From assembly GCA_030616475.1 (NCBI GenBank), contig JAUWXF010000017.1, positions 1-41,448 on the forward strand: a stretch of 41,448 bases of DNA, in the 5' to 3' direction. This stretch comes from Desulfobacterales bacterium (lineage in GTDB: Bacteria > Desulfobacterota > Desulfobacteria > Desulfobacterales > C00003060). Both the position numbers and the translations under genes were made by a program. Positions within the stretch are counted from its first letter, which is position 1, and every line of letters starts with the position of its first letter. Of this stretch, positions 35,285 through 41,448 are shown piece by piece. The notes under the pieces were generated by a model. That model saw nothing but the letters and a program-made list of their open reading frames with translations, did not search any database and had not been told where the DNA came from.

Positions 35285-37282
35285 TTACGCTTCTACCTGA
35301 CCGGCAAGCTGTTGTATCCGGATGATGACGAACTCAGCCGGTTTGAGTGGTGCAAATCCAACCAGTATATTGACGACGCCCCGGTTGATGTCGTCCTGCG
35401 TGGTGGTCTCGGAATCGCACTTGACCAGATAGGCCTCCCTCGGTGTCGATCCCTGAAACGCCCCTTGCCTGAACAGGGTGTGCATGAACGCGCCGATGTT
35501 CAGCCGGATCTGCGCCCAGAGCGGTTCGTCGTTGGGTTCGAATACGACCCACTGGGTTCCCCGGAAAAGACTTTCCTCGATAAACAGGGCGATCCGGCGA
35601 ACTGGGACGTATTTCCATTCAGACGCTTGTTGATCAGCTCCCATCAGCGTTCGCGCGCCCCAGCAGACGTTGCCGTAGACATCAAAATTGCGAAGACAGT
35701 TCAACCCAAACGGATTCAGTTGGCCGTTTTCGGGGTCGGTGAGTTTGTAATCCAGATCCGGTACATTGCGAAGCGCGGCCTCGATGCCCGCCGGAGCCTT
35801 CCACACGCCGCGTGTAGCATCGGTCCGGGCATAAAGTCCGGCGATGGTGCCGCTTGCGCCCACGCTTTTCAGCCGGTAGTCATTGAGTGGGTCGGGAATC
35901 CGCGGTCGCGGGAAATAGGCTGCTGCGTTTCGGTGCCGGAAAAGTGCATTATCGTCGAGCCAGTCCCGGGCATCCTGCAGGTTGTTGGTCGCCTCTGGAA
36001 TATCGATGATCAAAAACGCCCGGCGCTCCTCGCAATAGGTGATGGCTTCGCTGTAAACCGCCTGCGTCTGATTCACATCGGCAATTTCCACGGCCCTCGG
36101 GATGCAGAGGATATTGAAGAGATCCACGTCCTCCAGGGCATACATGCCCGACTTGTCGGGATCGTGGATGCCGCGAAGTTCGGTGGCGGTTGGCGGACTG
36201 CCGTTGGCTCCGGTTGTGCCGCCCACCTGTAGCCCGATACTCGTCGCGCTTCCCACCGAGTATTGCTGGACGTTGGCTGCGGCGCCGACCAGGCCCGCGT
36301 CGGTGGCCGGCGTTCCGGTATTGTCTGCAATGGTCAAAACGGTGTGCGCGTCGTAGCCGCTCCCGGACCGACCGGCCAGGACGCGGAATTGTGTTCCAAC
36401 CAGTTCAACCGTGGCGCCCGTCAGAAGCGGTTCCGGGGACGTCAACGGGGGCGCCGCTCCGGCTGCTCGGATGGCCGACTCGAGCACGCGGCGAACCTGG
36501 GCAAGCGTGGTCAATGGAGGCGTAAATTGCACGGTTGCTTGTGCTGACCCCGCGGGGTAAGTGATCGTAAACGTGTCGCCGGACGTTAAATTGGCCACGG
36601 CGTTGGAACCTGCGGGTGAGGCGTCCGTTCCGACAGTGCCGGTCTGGGCGGGGCGGGTAGTCGTATCGGTTATCGGCGTGAGTTTTGTAACCTGGATCAG
36701 CTTCGATCCGTCGTTTACCACATCCTCGACAAAGTTCGTATCAGCGGGGTTCATGGTTAGATTGCGGTAGGTTTCGGTCTGAACGATAACCTGTCGGCCG
36801 TCCTGGGACGTCACTTCGCTCACCATGAGATTAAAGGAGGTCGCGGGTGTCGATGTGTTGTAGTCCACATCGATCCGGAGGTTGTTGCCCCAGTCACCGG
36901 GATCGTCCACAGAAGATCCTTTCAGGAGACGTCCTGCCGTGGCCCGGAGCACATTGACGGTGGCGCTGGTGCTGTCGATACCCTGAAGAACCACGCTTGC
37001 GGTAGCAAAGGTGGTGGCTTCGGCCGTACGGATCACCCAGGCTTCACTACCGCCGTTTAAGAAAAACTGTTGAATCGCGTAGCTCGCCACACTGTCGGTG
37101 TGAAGCCCGCCGAACTCACGCTGAAAGTCGCCCATATTGAAAACCTGGATCGCCTGATTCATGGGACCGCGCGCAAAGAAATCAATGAATGCTGCAACGG
37201 ATGTGGACACGCCCACGATGGTGCGCACGCTGCTCGGGACTTCCTCGATATAAACGCCTGGATATGTGGGGTTAACTGGCAT
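35285..37282 (-). CDS. Contractile sheath protein (Afp2-like), with an inserted domain
   Basis: A 665-residue sheath protein. The N-terminus 'PTYPGVYIEEVPSSVRTIVGVSTSVAAF' and the C-terminal 'VGFAPLKPAEFVIIRIQQ' are diagnostic. Family members are often about 350-500 residues; the extra length includes an inserted beta domain at about 227-317 ('GDTFTITYPAG' to 'FRVLAGRSGSGYDA'), which should project from the sheath surface. I chose the ATG at 37282 since AAGGAGG stands seven bases upstream. Only one sheath gene is present. Confidence 0.94.
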   Translation of the reverse strand: MPVNPTYPGVYIEEVPSSVRTIVGVSTSVAAFIDFFARGPMNQAIQVFNMGDFQREFGGLHTDSVASYAIQQFFLNGGSEAWVIRTAEATTFATASVVLQGIDSTSATVNVLRATAGRLLKGSSVDDPGDWGNNLRIDVDYNTSTPATSFNLMVSEVTSQDGRQVIVQTETYRNLTMNPADTNFVEDVVNDGSKLIQVTKLTPITDTTTRPAQTGTVGTDASPAGSNAVANLTSGDTFTITYPAGSAQATVQFTPPLTTLAQVRRVLESAIRAAGAAPPLTSPEPLLTGATVELVGTQFRVLAGRSGSGYDAHTVLTIADNTGTPATDAGLVGAAANVQQYSVGSATSIGLQVGGTTGANGSPPTATELRGIHDPDKSGMYALEDVDLFNILCIPRAVEIADVNQTQAVYSEAITYCEERRAFLIIDIPEATNNLQDARDWLDDNALFRHRNAAAYFPRPRIPDPLNDYRLKSVGASGTIAGLYARTDATRGVWKAPAGIEAALRNVPDLDYKLTDPENGQLNPFGLNCLRNFDVYGNVCWGARTLMGADQQASEWKYVPVRRIALFIEESLFRGTQWVVFEPNDEPLWAQIRLNIGAFMHTLFRQGAFQGSTPREAYLVKCDSETTTQDDINRGVVNILVGFAPLKPAEFVIIRIQQLAGQVEA

Positions 37283-37333
37283 AGTATTTCCTCCTTTTAA
37301 AGATTTAGCGTTCTTACACGAGAGAGCATGCAA

Positions 37334-37738
37334 CTACGGAGTGGCGTCACGGCCCACAAGAATATGAATCTCGACATTTTCGGCTATGTTACTGGAGAAA
37401 AAGAGACTATTTGGAGCCGGGTCCAGAAGGCCAACAGCACCTTGACCAGCGAGTATAAGCGGCTGATGGAGTTCGATGCTTGGATTTGCGGCTGAATTCA
37501 CTTTATAGGTGAGATTGGAGTCATATCGATCAGAGATGATGGCAAGAAAACTCACCTGGCCTGAGCCGCTTGGCTGTACCTCCACCTGTTTGTCAGTATC
37601 CGGACCTGATGCGTCTCCCGTTCCAAGGATAGTCACCTTAATCGAGTCATAAGCTTCAATAGTAACAGTCCGCGAAACCGATATTTTCGGGCCCCCAGAA
37701 ATTTGAACATTCGATGTCCAGCCAATCGTTTCTGACAT
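37334..37738 (-). CDS. Small beta-rich eCIS protein before the sheath, unknown function
   Basis: A 134-residue protein, mostly predicted beta-strand ('VTIEAYDSIKVTILG', 'QVSFLAIISDRYDSNLTYKV', 'NVEIHILVG'). I recognise no family. AAGGAGGTGAT, an almost perfect ribosome binding site, precedes the ATG, so it is probably made in quantity like the sheath and tube that follow. A cap, inhibitor or surface protein are all possible. Confidence 0.7.
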   Translation of the reverse strand: MSETIGWTSNVQISGGPKISVSRTVTIEAYDSIKVTILGTGDASGPDTDKQVEVQPSGSGQVSFLAIISDRYDSNLTYKVNSAANPSIELHQPLILAGQGAVGLLDPAPNSLFFSSNIAENVEIHILVGRDATP

Positions 37739-37890
37739 ACGCTATCACCTCCTTTTCTTTAGCACATATCATCTTCTTCATTTATTGATGTCAGTTCTGT
37801 CGGTTTAAGTCAGATGCAAACGACAAAGAAGTGCCTCTCTCCATAAACGAACTCATTGAATGTTTCGGCCAACTAGCCCGACCTTGATGT

Positions 37891-38160
37891 CTAAAGACTC
37901 TCGAAGGACTTCCATTCTTCTTCGATGGACCCAAACACCTGCTCATACTGCTCGATCGACTCCCGGAGGGTCTTTAACAGTGTCTTCGCATAAATCGGGG
38001 GGGTGATTATCCTGGTGCGAAGCTCCGCCTCTTCACTTTCAGGGTAGAACTGGCCGAAATCGAGCACGAACTCGAAGGCGTTATGGCCCACCTTGAAGTA
38101 GTTGGCATACCGCCCCTCAAGCTTTCCGCTGTCCCGGGAGGCGTCACGTTCGTGGTTCAT
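37891..38160 (-). CDS. DUF3467 family protein, first gene of the eCIS operon
   Basis: An 89-residue protein that fits DUF3467: 'YANYFKVGHNAFEFVLDFGQFYPES' then 'RIITPPIYAKTLLKTLRESIEQYEQVFG'. Function unknown. A longer reading frame (to 38382) exists, but its first 74 residues translate the hairpin-rich leader and a dispersed repeat, so I place the start at 38160. It is the first gene downstream of the sigma-54 promoter. Confidence 0.85.
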   Translation of the reverse strand: MNHERDASRDSGKLEGRYANYFKVGHNAFEFVLDFGQFYPESEEAELRTRIITPPIYAKTLLKTLRESIEQYEQVFGSIEEEWKSFESL

Positions 38161-38374
38161 TTTTTCTTCTTTGTCTAGACAGGATTTACCCCAGTACGGT
38201 CGTGCCTCCCTACGGGGCAGGCACGATTTGATGGATCTTTTTGTTTCTACCTTTCGTCCAGAAAGGCAGAAAGGGCAATCCGCCTTGCGGCGGAAAGGAC
38301 CCATGTCGTTATAGTCGACCCGCTTGCTGGGCAAGCGCTGAATTGTGCTAAGAAACGTCCCGGCCCATGAGTGG
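38161..38374 (-). promoter_or_regulatory. Structured 5' leader of the eCIS operon
   Basis: About 214 bases of predicted untranslated leader between the inferred transcription start and the DUF3467 ATG. On the minus strand it contains three hairpins: TCCGCC-GCAA-GGCGGA with a GNRA tetraloop (38279-38294), CCTTTC/GAAAGG with a 5-base loop (38250-38266), and CGTGCCT/AGGCACG with inner CCC/GGG (38199-38223). The last lies inside a dispersed repeat that also occurs before the regulator gene. Confidence 0.5.
38177..38233 (-). repeat. Dispersed repeat, copy 1 (hairpin element)
   Basis: The sequence from AGACAGGATTTACCCC to GGCACGATTTGATG recurs at 40114-40203 in the same orientation. Its core forms a 7+3 base-pair hairpin. 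It ends 17 bases upstream of the DUF3467 start. Confidence 0.75.
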
Positions 38375-38385
38375 TTACACATTGA

Positions 38386-38400
38386 GCAAGATAGGTGCCA
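38386..38400 (-). promoter_or_regulatory. Sigma-54 (-24/-12) promoter of the eCIS operon
   Basis: On the minus strand: TGGCAC, five bases (CTATC), TTGC, followed by T. This is an exact match to the sigma-54 consensus TGGCAC-N5-TTGCW. Transcription would start near 38374 and run into the DUF3467 gene and the eCIS genes. A sigma-54 activator gene lies 325 bases upstream. Confidence 0.75.
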
Positions 38401-38645
38401 GGAATTACTTATCAGAGGCTTTCATCCGGAAGTGCAGACGGGACAAGGGTTTTGATGAGGTGCGATCATTCGCGCCTTGAGTCTTTATGCGGCAACTGTC
38501 ACAGCTTGGTGTTACACAATACAAGGCAAAAGGGGAGAAAAAAGAAATTGCGATACCGCGAAAGGACGGAAAGCAACGTCAATGAAGGCAGGAAAATCTG
38601 TGGGTTAACCGGAACGGGAAGCCGCGGGCGAATGAGGGTTTGACC

Positions 38646-38676
38646 TGTCACACCATTCTGTCACACTTGAGGTGAC
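38646..38676. promoter_or_regulatory. Candidate activator-binding sites
   Basis: Two direct copies of CTGTCACAC (38645-38653 and 38658-38666) and an inverted repeat GTCAC-N7-GTGAC (38660-38676). They lie about 270-300 bases upstream of the predicted start of transcription, the kind of place used by NtrC-type activators through DNA looping. Between them and the promoter I see no gene. Confidence 0.4.
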
Positions 38677-38724
38677 GATGTTACATAATTGTTCACAAAG
38701 GGCCTTTGAAATACGGGAAAAATC

Positions 38725-40068
38725 TTACCCTCTGTGTCCTCCGTGCCTCTGCGGTGAACAGCTACAAATAATATGGTACTTTGCCATCTTCCGGTAGAGG
38801 GTCATACGGGACCAGTGGAGTTTCCTGGCGGCCTTGCTCTTGTTCCAATTGGTGGCAAAGAGGGCAGACAGCAGTCGGTCTCGCTCCTTTTTGGGAAGGC
38901 CTTCCGCTTCTTTGAGTCGTTTTTGAAACTCTTTGGTCAGGTCCATGAAGGCGATTTTCCGGGACGGAAGGTTGATGAAAGCGGCCTCCAGCAAATTCTT
39001 CAGCTCCCGGACATTGCCCGGCCAATCGTAGAGGAACAAGTATTCCAAGGCATCATCGGTAAAGCCTTCCACCTCCCGCCCGAACCGGCGATTCAATTCC
39101 CGAATGTAGTGCTCGATCAAGGAAGGGATGTCCTCCTTGCGGTCGCGTAATGGCAGCAGGTGGAGCCGGGCCACGTTGAGCCGGTAATAGAGATCATTCC
39201 TGAACCTTCCCTTTGTCATTAATTGCTCCAGGTCCTGATTTGTAGCCGAGATGACCCTGACGTCCAGAGGAATGCTCCTTTCACCTCCTACGCGGTAGAA
39301 CTCCTTGCTCTCAATTACCCGGAGAATCTTCGCCTGCGCATAAGGGCTCATATCGCCGATCTCATCGAAAAAAACGGTTCCCCCGTGGGCGAGCTTCAGC
39401 TTGCCCGCATAGGCAGTATATGCCCCTGTGAAGGCCCCTCGTTCGTAGCCAAACATCTCGCTTTCTACCAGGCTCTCTGGGAGGGCGGCGCAGTTGATAC
39501 AGACAAAAGGCTTCTTGTGCCTCGAGCTGTTCCGGTGGATGAGTTCGGCCGCCAGTTCCTTGCCTGTACCGGTCTCCCCGGTGATGAGGACGGTGCTGTC
39601 CGTCGTGGCAACCTTCGGGAGGTAAGCCTTGATCTCTCGCATCGGCGTGCTGTCGCCGATCATAGTGTAGTCTATGTGAATTCCCGGAAAGTATCTTCTA
39701 TGGTACGAGAGGTTTCGGTTGACACTTGCCACCAATTCTTCGTACGAGAAGGGTACTTTGAAATAATCGTTGACCCCTGCCCTGAGAGCGGCAATCACCC
39801 GGTCTTCAGAGCTATTCATGGTAGTCAGGATGATCGGGACTTTTTTGTCCTGTTGGCGGATCTGCTCTGCCACCTTTAGTCCATCCCCGCTACTGTTTCC
39901 AGAAGAGCCTATGATGACGAGATCCGGTTTGCTGCTTTGAAAAAATCGGAGGACGCCAGTTTTGTCTGGTGCTTCGATCACCTCAAATCCATGGGGAAGC
40001 AACCGCCGTTTCAGATCTTGGCACAACATCTCATCAACTTCAGCGATTAAGATTGTTGGGTTCTTCAT
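38725..40068 (-). CDS. Sigma-54-dependent activator (NtrC-type) with a degenerate receiver
   Basis: A 447-residue regulator. The receiver domain (1-120) keeps the fold and Lys104 but has Gly54 where the phospho-acceptor Asp should be ('DLVIIGSSG'), and Glu10/Val11 in place of the usual acidic pair. The AAA+ domain (about 135-365) is intact: Walker A 'GETGTGKE' (164-171), 'GAFTGA' (211-216) for sigma-54 contact, Walker B 'GGTVFFDEIGD'. A Fis-type helix-turn-helix is at about 407-430. The last codons ('SPQRHGGHRG') come from an intergenic repeat. GGGAGG precedes the ATG. It likely activates the promoter at 38386-38400, and control is probably not by phosphorylation. Confidence 0.92.
   Translation of the reverse strand: MKNPTILIAEVDEMLCQDLKRRLLPHGFEVIEAPDKTGVLRFFQSSKPDLVIIGSSGNSSGDGLKVAEQIRQQDKKVPIILTTMNSSEDRVIAALRAGVNDYFKVPFSYEELVASVNRNLSYHRRYFPGIHIDYTMIGDSTPMREIKAYLPKVATTDSTVLITGETGTGKELAAELIHRNSSRHKKPFVCINCAALPESLVESEMFGYERGAFTGAYTAYAGKLKLAHGGTVFFDEIGDMSPYAQAKILRVIESKEFYRVGGERSIPLDVRVISATNQDLEQLMTKGRFRNDLYYRLNVARLHLLPLRDRKEDIPSLIEHYIRELNRRFGREVEGFTDDALEYLFLYDWPGNVRELKNLLEAAFINLPSRKIAFMDLTKEFQKRLKEAEGLPKKERDRLLSALFATNWNKSKAARKLHWSRMTLYRKMAKYHIICSCSPQRHGGHRG
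38730..38758. repeat. Intergenic repeat family, copy 1
   Basis: CTCTGTGTCCTCCGTGCCTC followed by TGCGGT. A diverged relative with triplicated GTCCTCTGC lies at 40935-40971. This copy forms the 3' end of the regulator gene. Confidence 0.5.
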
Positions 40069-40113
40069 GGGCCACCTCCCTGGTGAAAGTCAGGCGCCAT
40101 CTATTGCTACGTT

Positions 40114-40203
40114 AGACAGGATTTACCCCGGTACGGTCGTTCCTCTCTCCGAGGCGTAGGCTCTACGAGCCGGAGGCCCTACGGGGCAGGCACGATCTGA
40201 TGC
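40114..40203 (-). repeat. Dispersed repeat, copy 2, with a 28-base insertion
   Basis: Matches 38177-38233 at both ends but carries an extra segment (GAGGCGTAGGCTCTACGAGC region) that forms its own GGCTC/GAGCC hairpin. It has the same orientation as copy 1 and lies 46 bases upstream of the regulator's start codon. Confidence 0.75.
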
Positions 40204-40783
40204 CCCAGTGAAGTAGGCTGCGCCACTGCACCCCAGTACGATGGTTCCCACCTACCCCAGTACCATCTGCCGGAGCTACGGGGCAGGCGGGGCAGGCGGG
40301 GTAAAGATTTTCTTTTTGAGGTTCTTCTCCATGTGAATCACCCGTGATGAGGGTCAGTAGTAGGAATTTTCCGCGACAGGCGGATAGAAGTTCAAAGACG
40401 TGTCAATTACAATGTGCAAAAATCATGCGAGCTAAGAGCATTTGGAGCATTTGCCTTTAACTTCGTATACTTGATTCACGTTGCAGCAGAATCCCTATCG
40501 ACGAAATTGGGCATCCAAGGTTATACATTAAAAGAAATACCACTTTTGAGCAATAAAATTCATAGGGCAAATTGGAAAAGACCAGGTACGGCAAAGGGAG
40601 GTTGGTGTGAGCTGTAGCATTGGATTATGGAAATATTGACCGTAACCGTTCACGGCATTCTATTCACCGCTGAGAACGCTGACCCGCCTGCCATCGCCAG
40701 ACACACCGGGCAGCTTCAATGCTGGCACCCGCCTGCCTTCGCCACGCAGGCCATGGAGTCTACATCCTAGCATCTCCGGCAAT

Positions 40784-40836
40784 GGCGGGCAGGTGGGTGG
40801 CAAGGGCGGGCAGGTGGGTGGCAAGGGCGGGCAGGT
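40784..40836. repeat. 21-base tandem repeat, about 2.5 units
   Basis: GGCGGGCAGGTGGGTGGCAA plus G is repeated exactly at 40784-40804 and 40805-40825, with a partial third unit (GGCGGGCAGGT) after it. Confidence 0.85.
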
Positions 40837-40940
40837 CGCCAGGGATAGTGTGTATCAGGCCTCCCAGCAGCCGGGGCAATGGCGGGCAGGGATCGCTGAG
40901 TGTGAAAACAAAGCATTTCTTGAATTTGTGTTCTCTCTGC

Positions 40941-40967
40941 GTCCTCTGCGTCCTCTGCGTCCTCTGC
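40941..40967. repeat. 9-base tandem repeat, three units
   Basis: GTCCTCTGC occurs three times without a break, followed by GGTAAC. It belongs to the same intergenic repeat family as 38730-38758. Confidence 0.85.
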
Positions 40968-41000
40968 GGTAACGTATTATACCGAAAGGATGATCACGGC

Positions 41001-41297
41001 CTAATCTACCTTGTTCATATTTCTGATGATTCCTTCATCACTACATTCTATTGTTACGTGTTGCCCTTCGCTAAAAGCTTCCAGGTTTATGTCTGAACCT
41101 GCTCTTAGACTCATCGTCTCGCCAGACTCATCTTTCAGCTCAACCATGCCTGTATCAGCCTGGATAGCCAAAATGGAGCCCTTTATCGTCTTTGTTGCCT
41201 CTATGTCCTGGCTCGAGACCGGCGCGCTGGCAAAAGAGATCGCAAAAAGCACAGCACCTATTAGAAAAATACCTTTTTTCAAAATGGTTCTTTTCAT
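41001..41297 (-). CDS. Small exported protein of unknown function
   Basis: A 98-residue protein. Residues 1-28 form a signal peptide ('MKRTILKKGIFLIGAVLFAI' then 'SFASAPVSSQ'), cleaved probably after the SAPVSS region. The mature part ('IKGSILAIQADTGMVELKDESGE', in part, and 'EGQHVTIECSDEG') looks like a small OB- or SH3-like beta barrel. I chose the ATG at 41297 because AAGGAGG lies just upstream; a start five codons earlier has none. It belongs to no operon that I can see and need not be part of the injection system. Confidence 0.75.
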   Translation of the reverse strand: MKRTILKKGIFLIGAVLFAISFASAPVSSQDIEATKTIKGSILAIQADTGMVELKDESGETMSLRAGSDINLEAFSEGQHVTIECSDEGIIRNMNKVD

Positions 41298-41415
41298 TTT
41301 TTCCTCCTTCATTGAATTTTGGGTAGTGTCACCTAATCGTTGTTAATTTTTTCTTGCACCACTTGTCCTTTTAGGATAGGGTTAAGAATCCGCAAATCTC
41401 GACAGGAGGTGCAAG

Positions 41416-41448
41416 ATGGTAGAGCTTTCCATTTTTTTCTGTCCAAAT
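41416..41448 (+). CDS. Start of a gene cut by the window edge, possibly a transposase
   Basis: The first 11 codons read 'MVELSIFFCPN' after a strong AGGAGG (41405-41410). A 'FFCPN' opening is seen in some transposases with an N-terminal zinc finger. The preceding 'GTGTCACCTAATCGTTGTTA' (41325-41345) could be an insertion-sequence end. With so little sequence this is a guess. Confidence 0.35.
   Translation, partial: MVELSIFFCPN

Larger units (their letters stand above)
40069..41000. other. Repeat-rich intergenic region
   Basis: 932 bases with no gene I can support. From left to right: the second dispersed hairpin repeat (40114-40203); GC-rich derivatives of it ending GGGGCAGGCGGGGCAGGC (to about 40315); an AT-rich unique stretch (40320-40660) with a weak 67-codon plus-strand ORF; 'CCCGCCTGCC(A/T)TCGCCA' twice (40681-40745); the 21-base tandem repeat; and the 9-base tandem repeat. 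Confidence 0.6.

Noticed and set aside
35312-36232. 306-codon plus-strand ORF
   Set aside because: Antisense to the sheath gene, whose identity is certain.
38161-38382. N-terminal extension of the DUF3467 protein
   Set aside because: The extra 74 residues translate hairpins and a dispersed repeat; the family match starts only at the ATG at 38160.
40414-40617. 67-codon plus-strand ORF
   Set aside because: No ribosome binding site and no recognisable family; it lies in a repeat-rich spacer.
40784-40971. Possible CRISPR array
   Set aside because: The units are 9 and 21 bases in direct tandem with no spacers and no cas genes nearby.

Overview
This window holds one almost complete extracellular contractile injection system (eCIS, the phage-tail-like 'Afp/PVC/MAC' family). 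It is encoded almost entirely on the minus strand, so transcription runs from high to low coordinates. Base composition is roughly balanced, and the sequence has strong Shine-Dalgarno sites, a sigma-54 regulator beside a near-perfect sigma-54 promoter, and GC-rich dispersed intergenic repeats. I read it as a Gram-negative environmental bacterium, with Desulfobacterota as the best guess. That guess rests on overall feel rather than a marker gene, because no rRNA, tRNA or housekeeping gene is present.

Layout from right to left. 41416-41448: the first codons of a plus-strand gene, possibly a transposase. 41001-41297: a small exported protein. 40069-41000: a repeat-rich intergenic region. 38725-40068: an NtrC-type sigma-54 activator whose receiver lacks the phospho-acceptor Asp. 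38161-38724: a control region with candidate activator sites, a -24/-12 promoter (38386-38400) and a hairpin-rich leader. 37891-38160: a DUF3467 protein. 31417-37738: a small beta-rich protein, sheath, tube, T4-type baseplate protein, a long disordered protein and the DUF4255 cap/terminator. 29157-31420: the AAA+ ATPase and a small partner. 27190-29160: a DUF4157/OmpA-like protein interrupted by one in-frame UGA. 22688-27090: a small protein, hub-associated protein, LysM protein, gp27-like hub, gp5-like spike, an unknown and gp25. 9640-22672: two large baseplate-J proteins, a tail protein I and a 1576-residue fibre-like protein.

Left of the particle genes lies the accessory or cargo end. It holds a basic protein with an Ig-like domain (8698-9624), a DUF4157 protein fused to an M35-like aspzincin (7250-8587), and a lipoprotein with four WKLAT repeats and an HExRH motif (5335-7086). 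It continues with a DUF1360 membrane protein, a protein that keeps only the first part of the DUF4157 leader in front of an unrelated C-terminus (3980-4819), a metacaspase (2591-3676), an amidase_3 (1639-2502), a coiled-coil membrane protein and a decayed alpha/beta hydrolase at the left edge.

How the parts fit (inference): the regulator switches on the sigma-54 promoter. Sheath, tube, cap, ATPase, hub, spike and baseplate then build a single-sheath, single-tube injector. The DUF4157-leader proteins and nearby hydrolases are the likely cargo or host-interaction set. I could not find a classical tape-measure protein or a PAAR tip. The points most worth a second look are the in-frame UGA, the promoter/pseudo-receiver pair, the leader-swapped cargo candidate and the hydrolase cluster.
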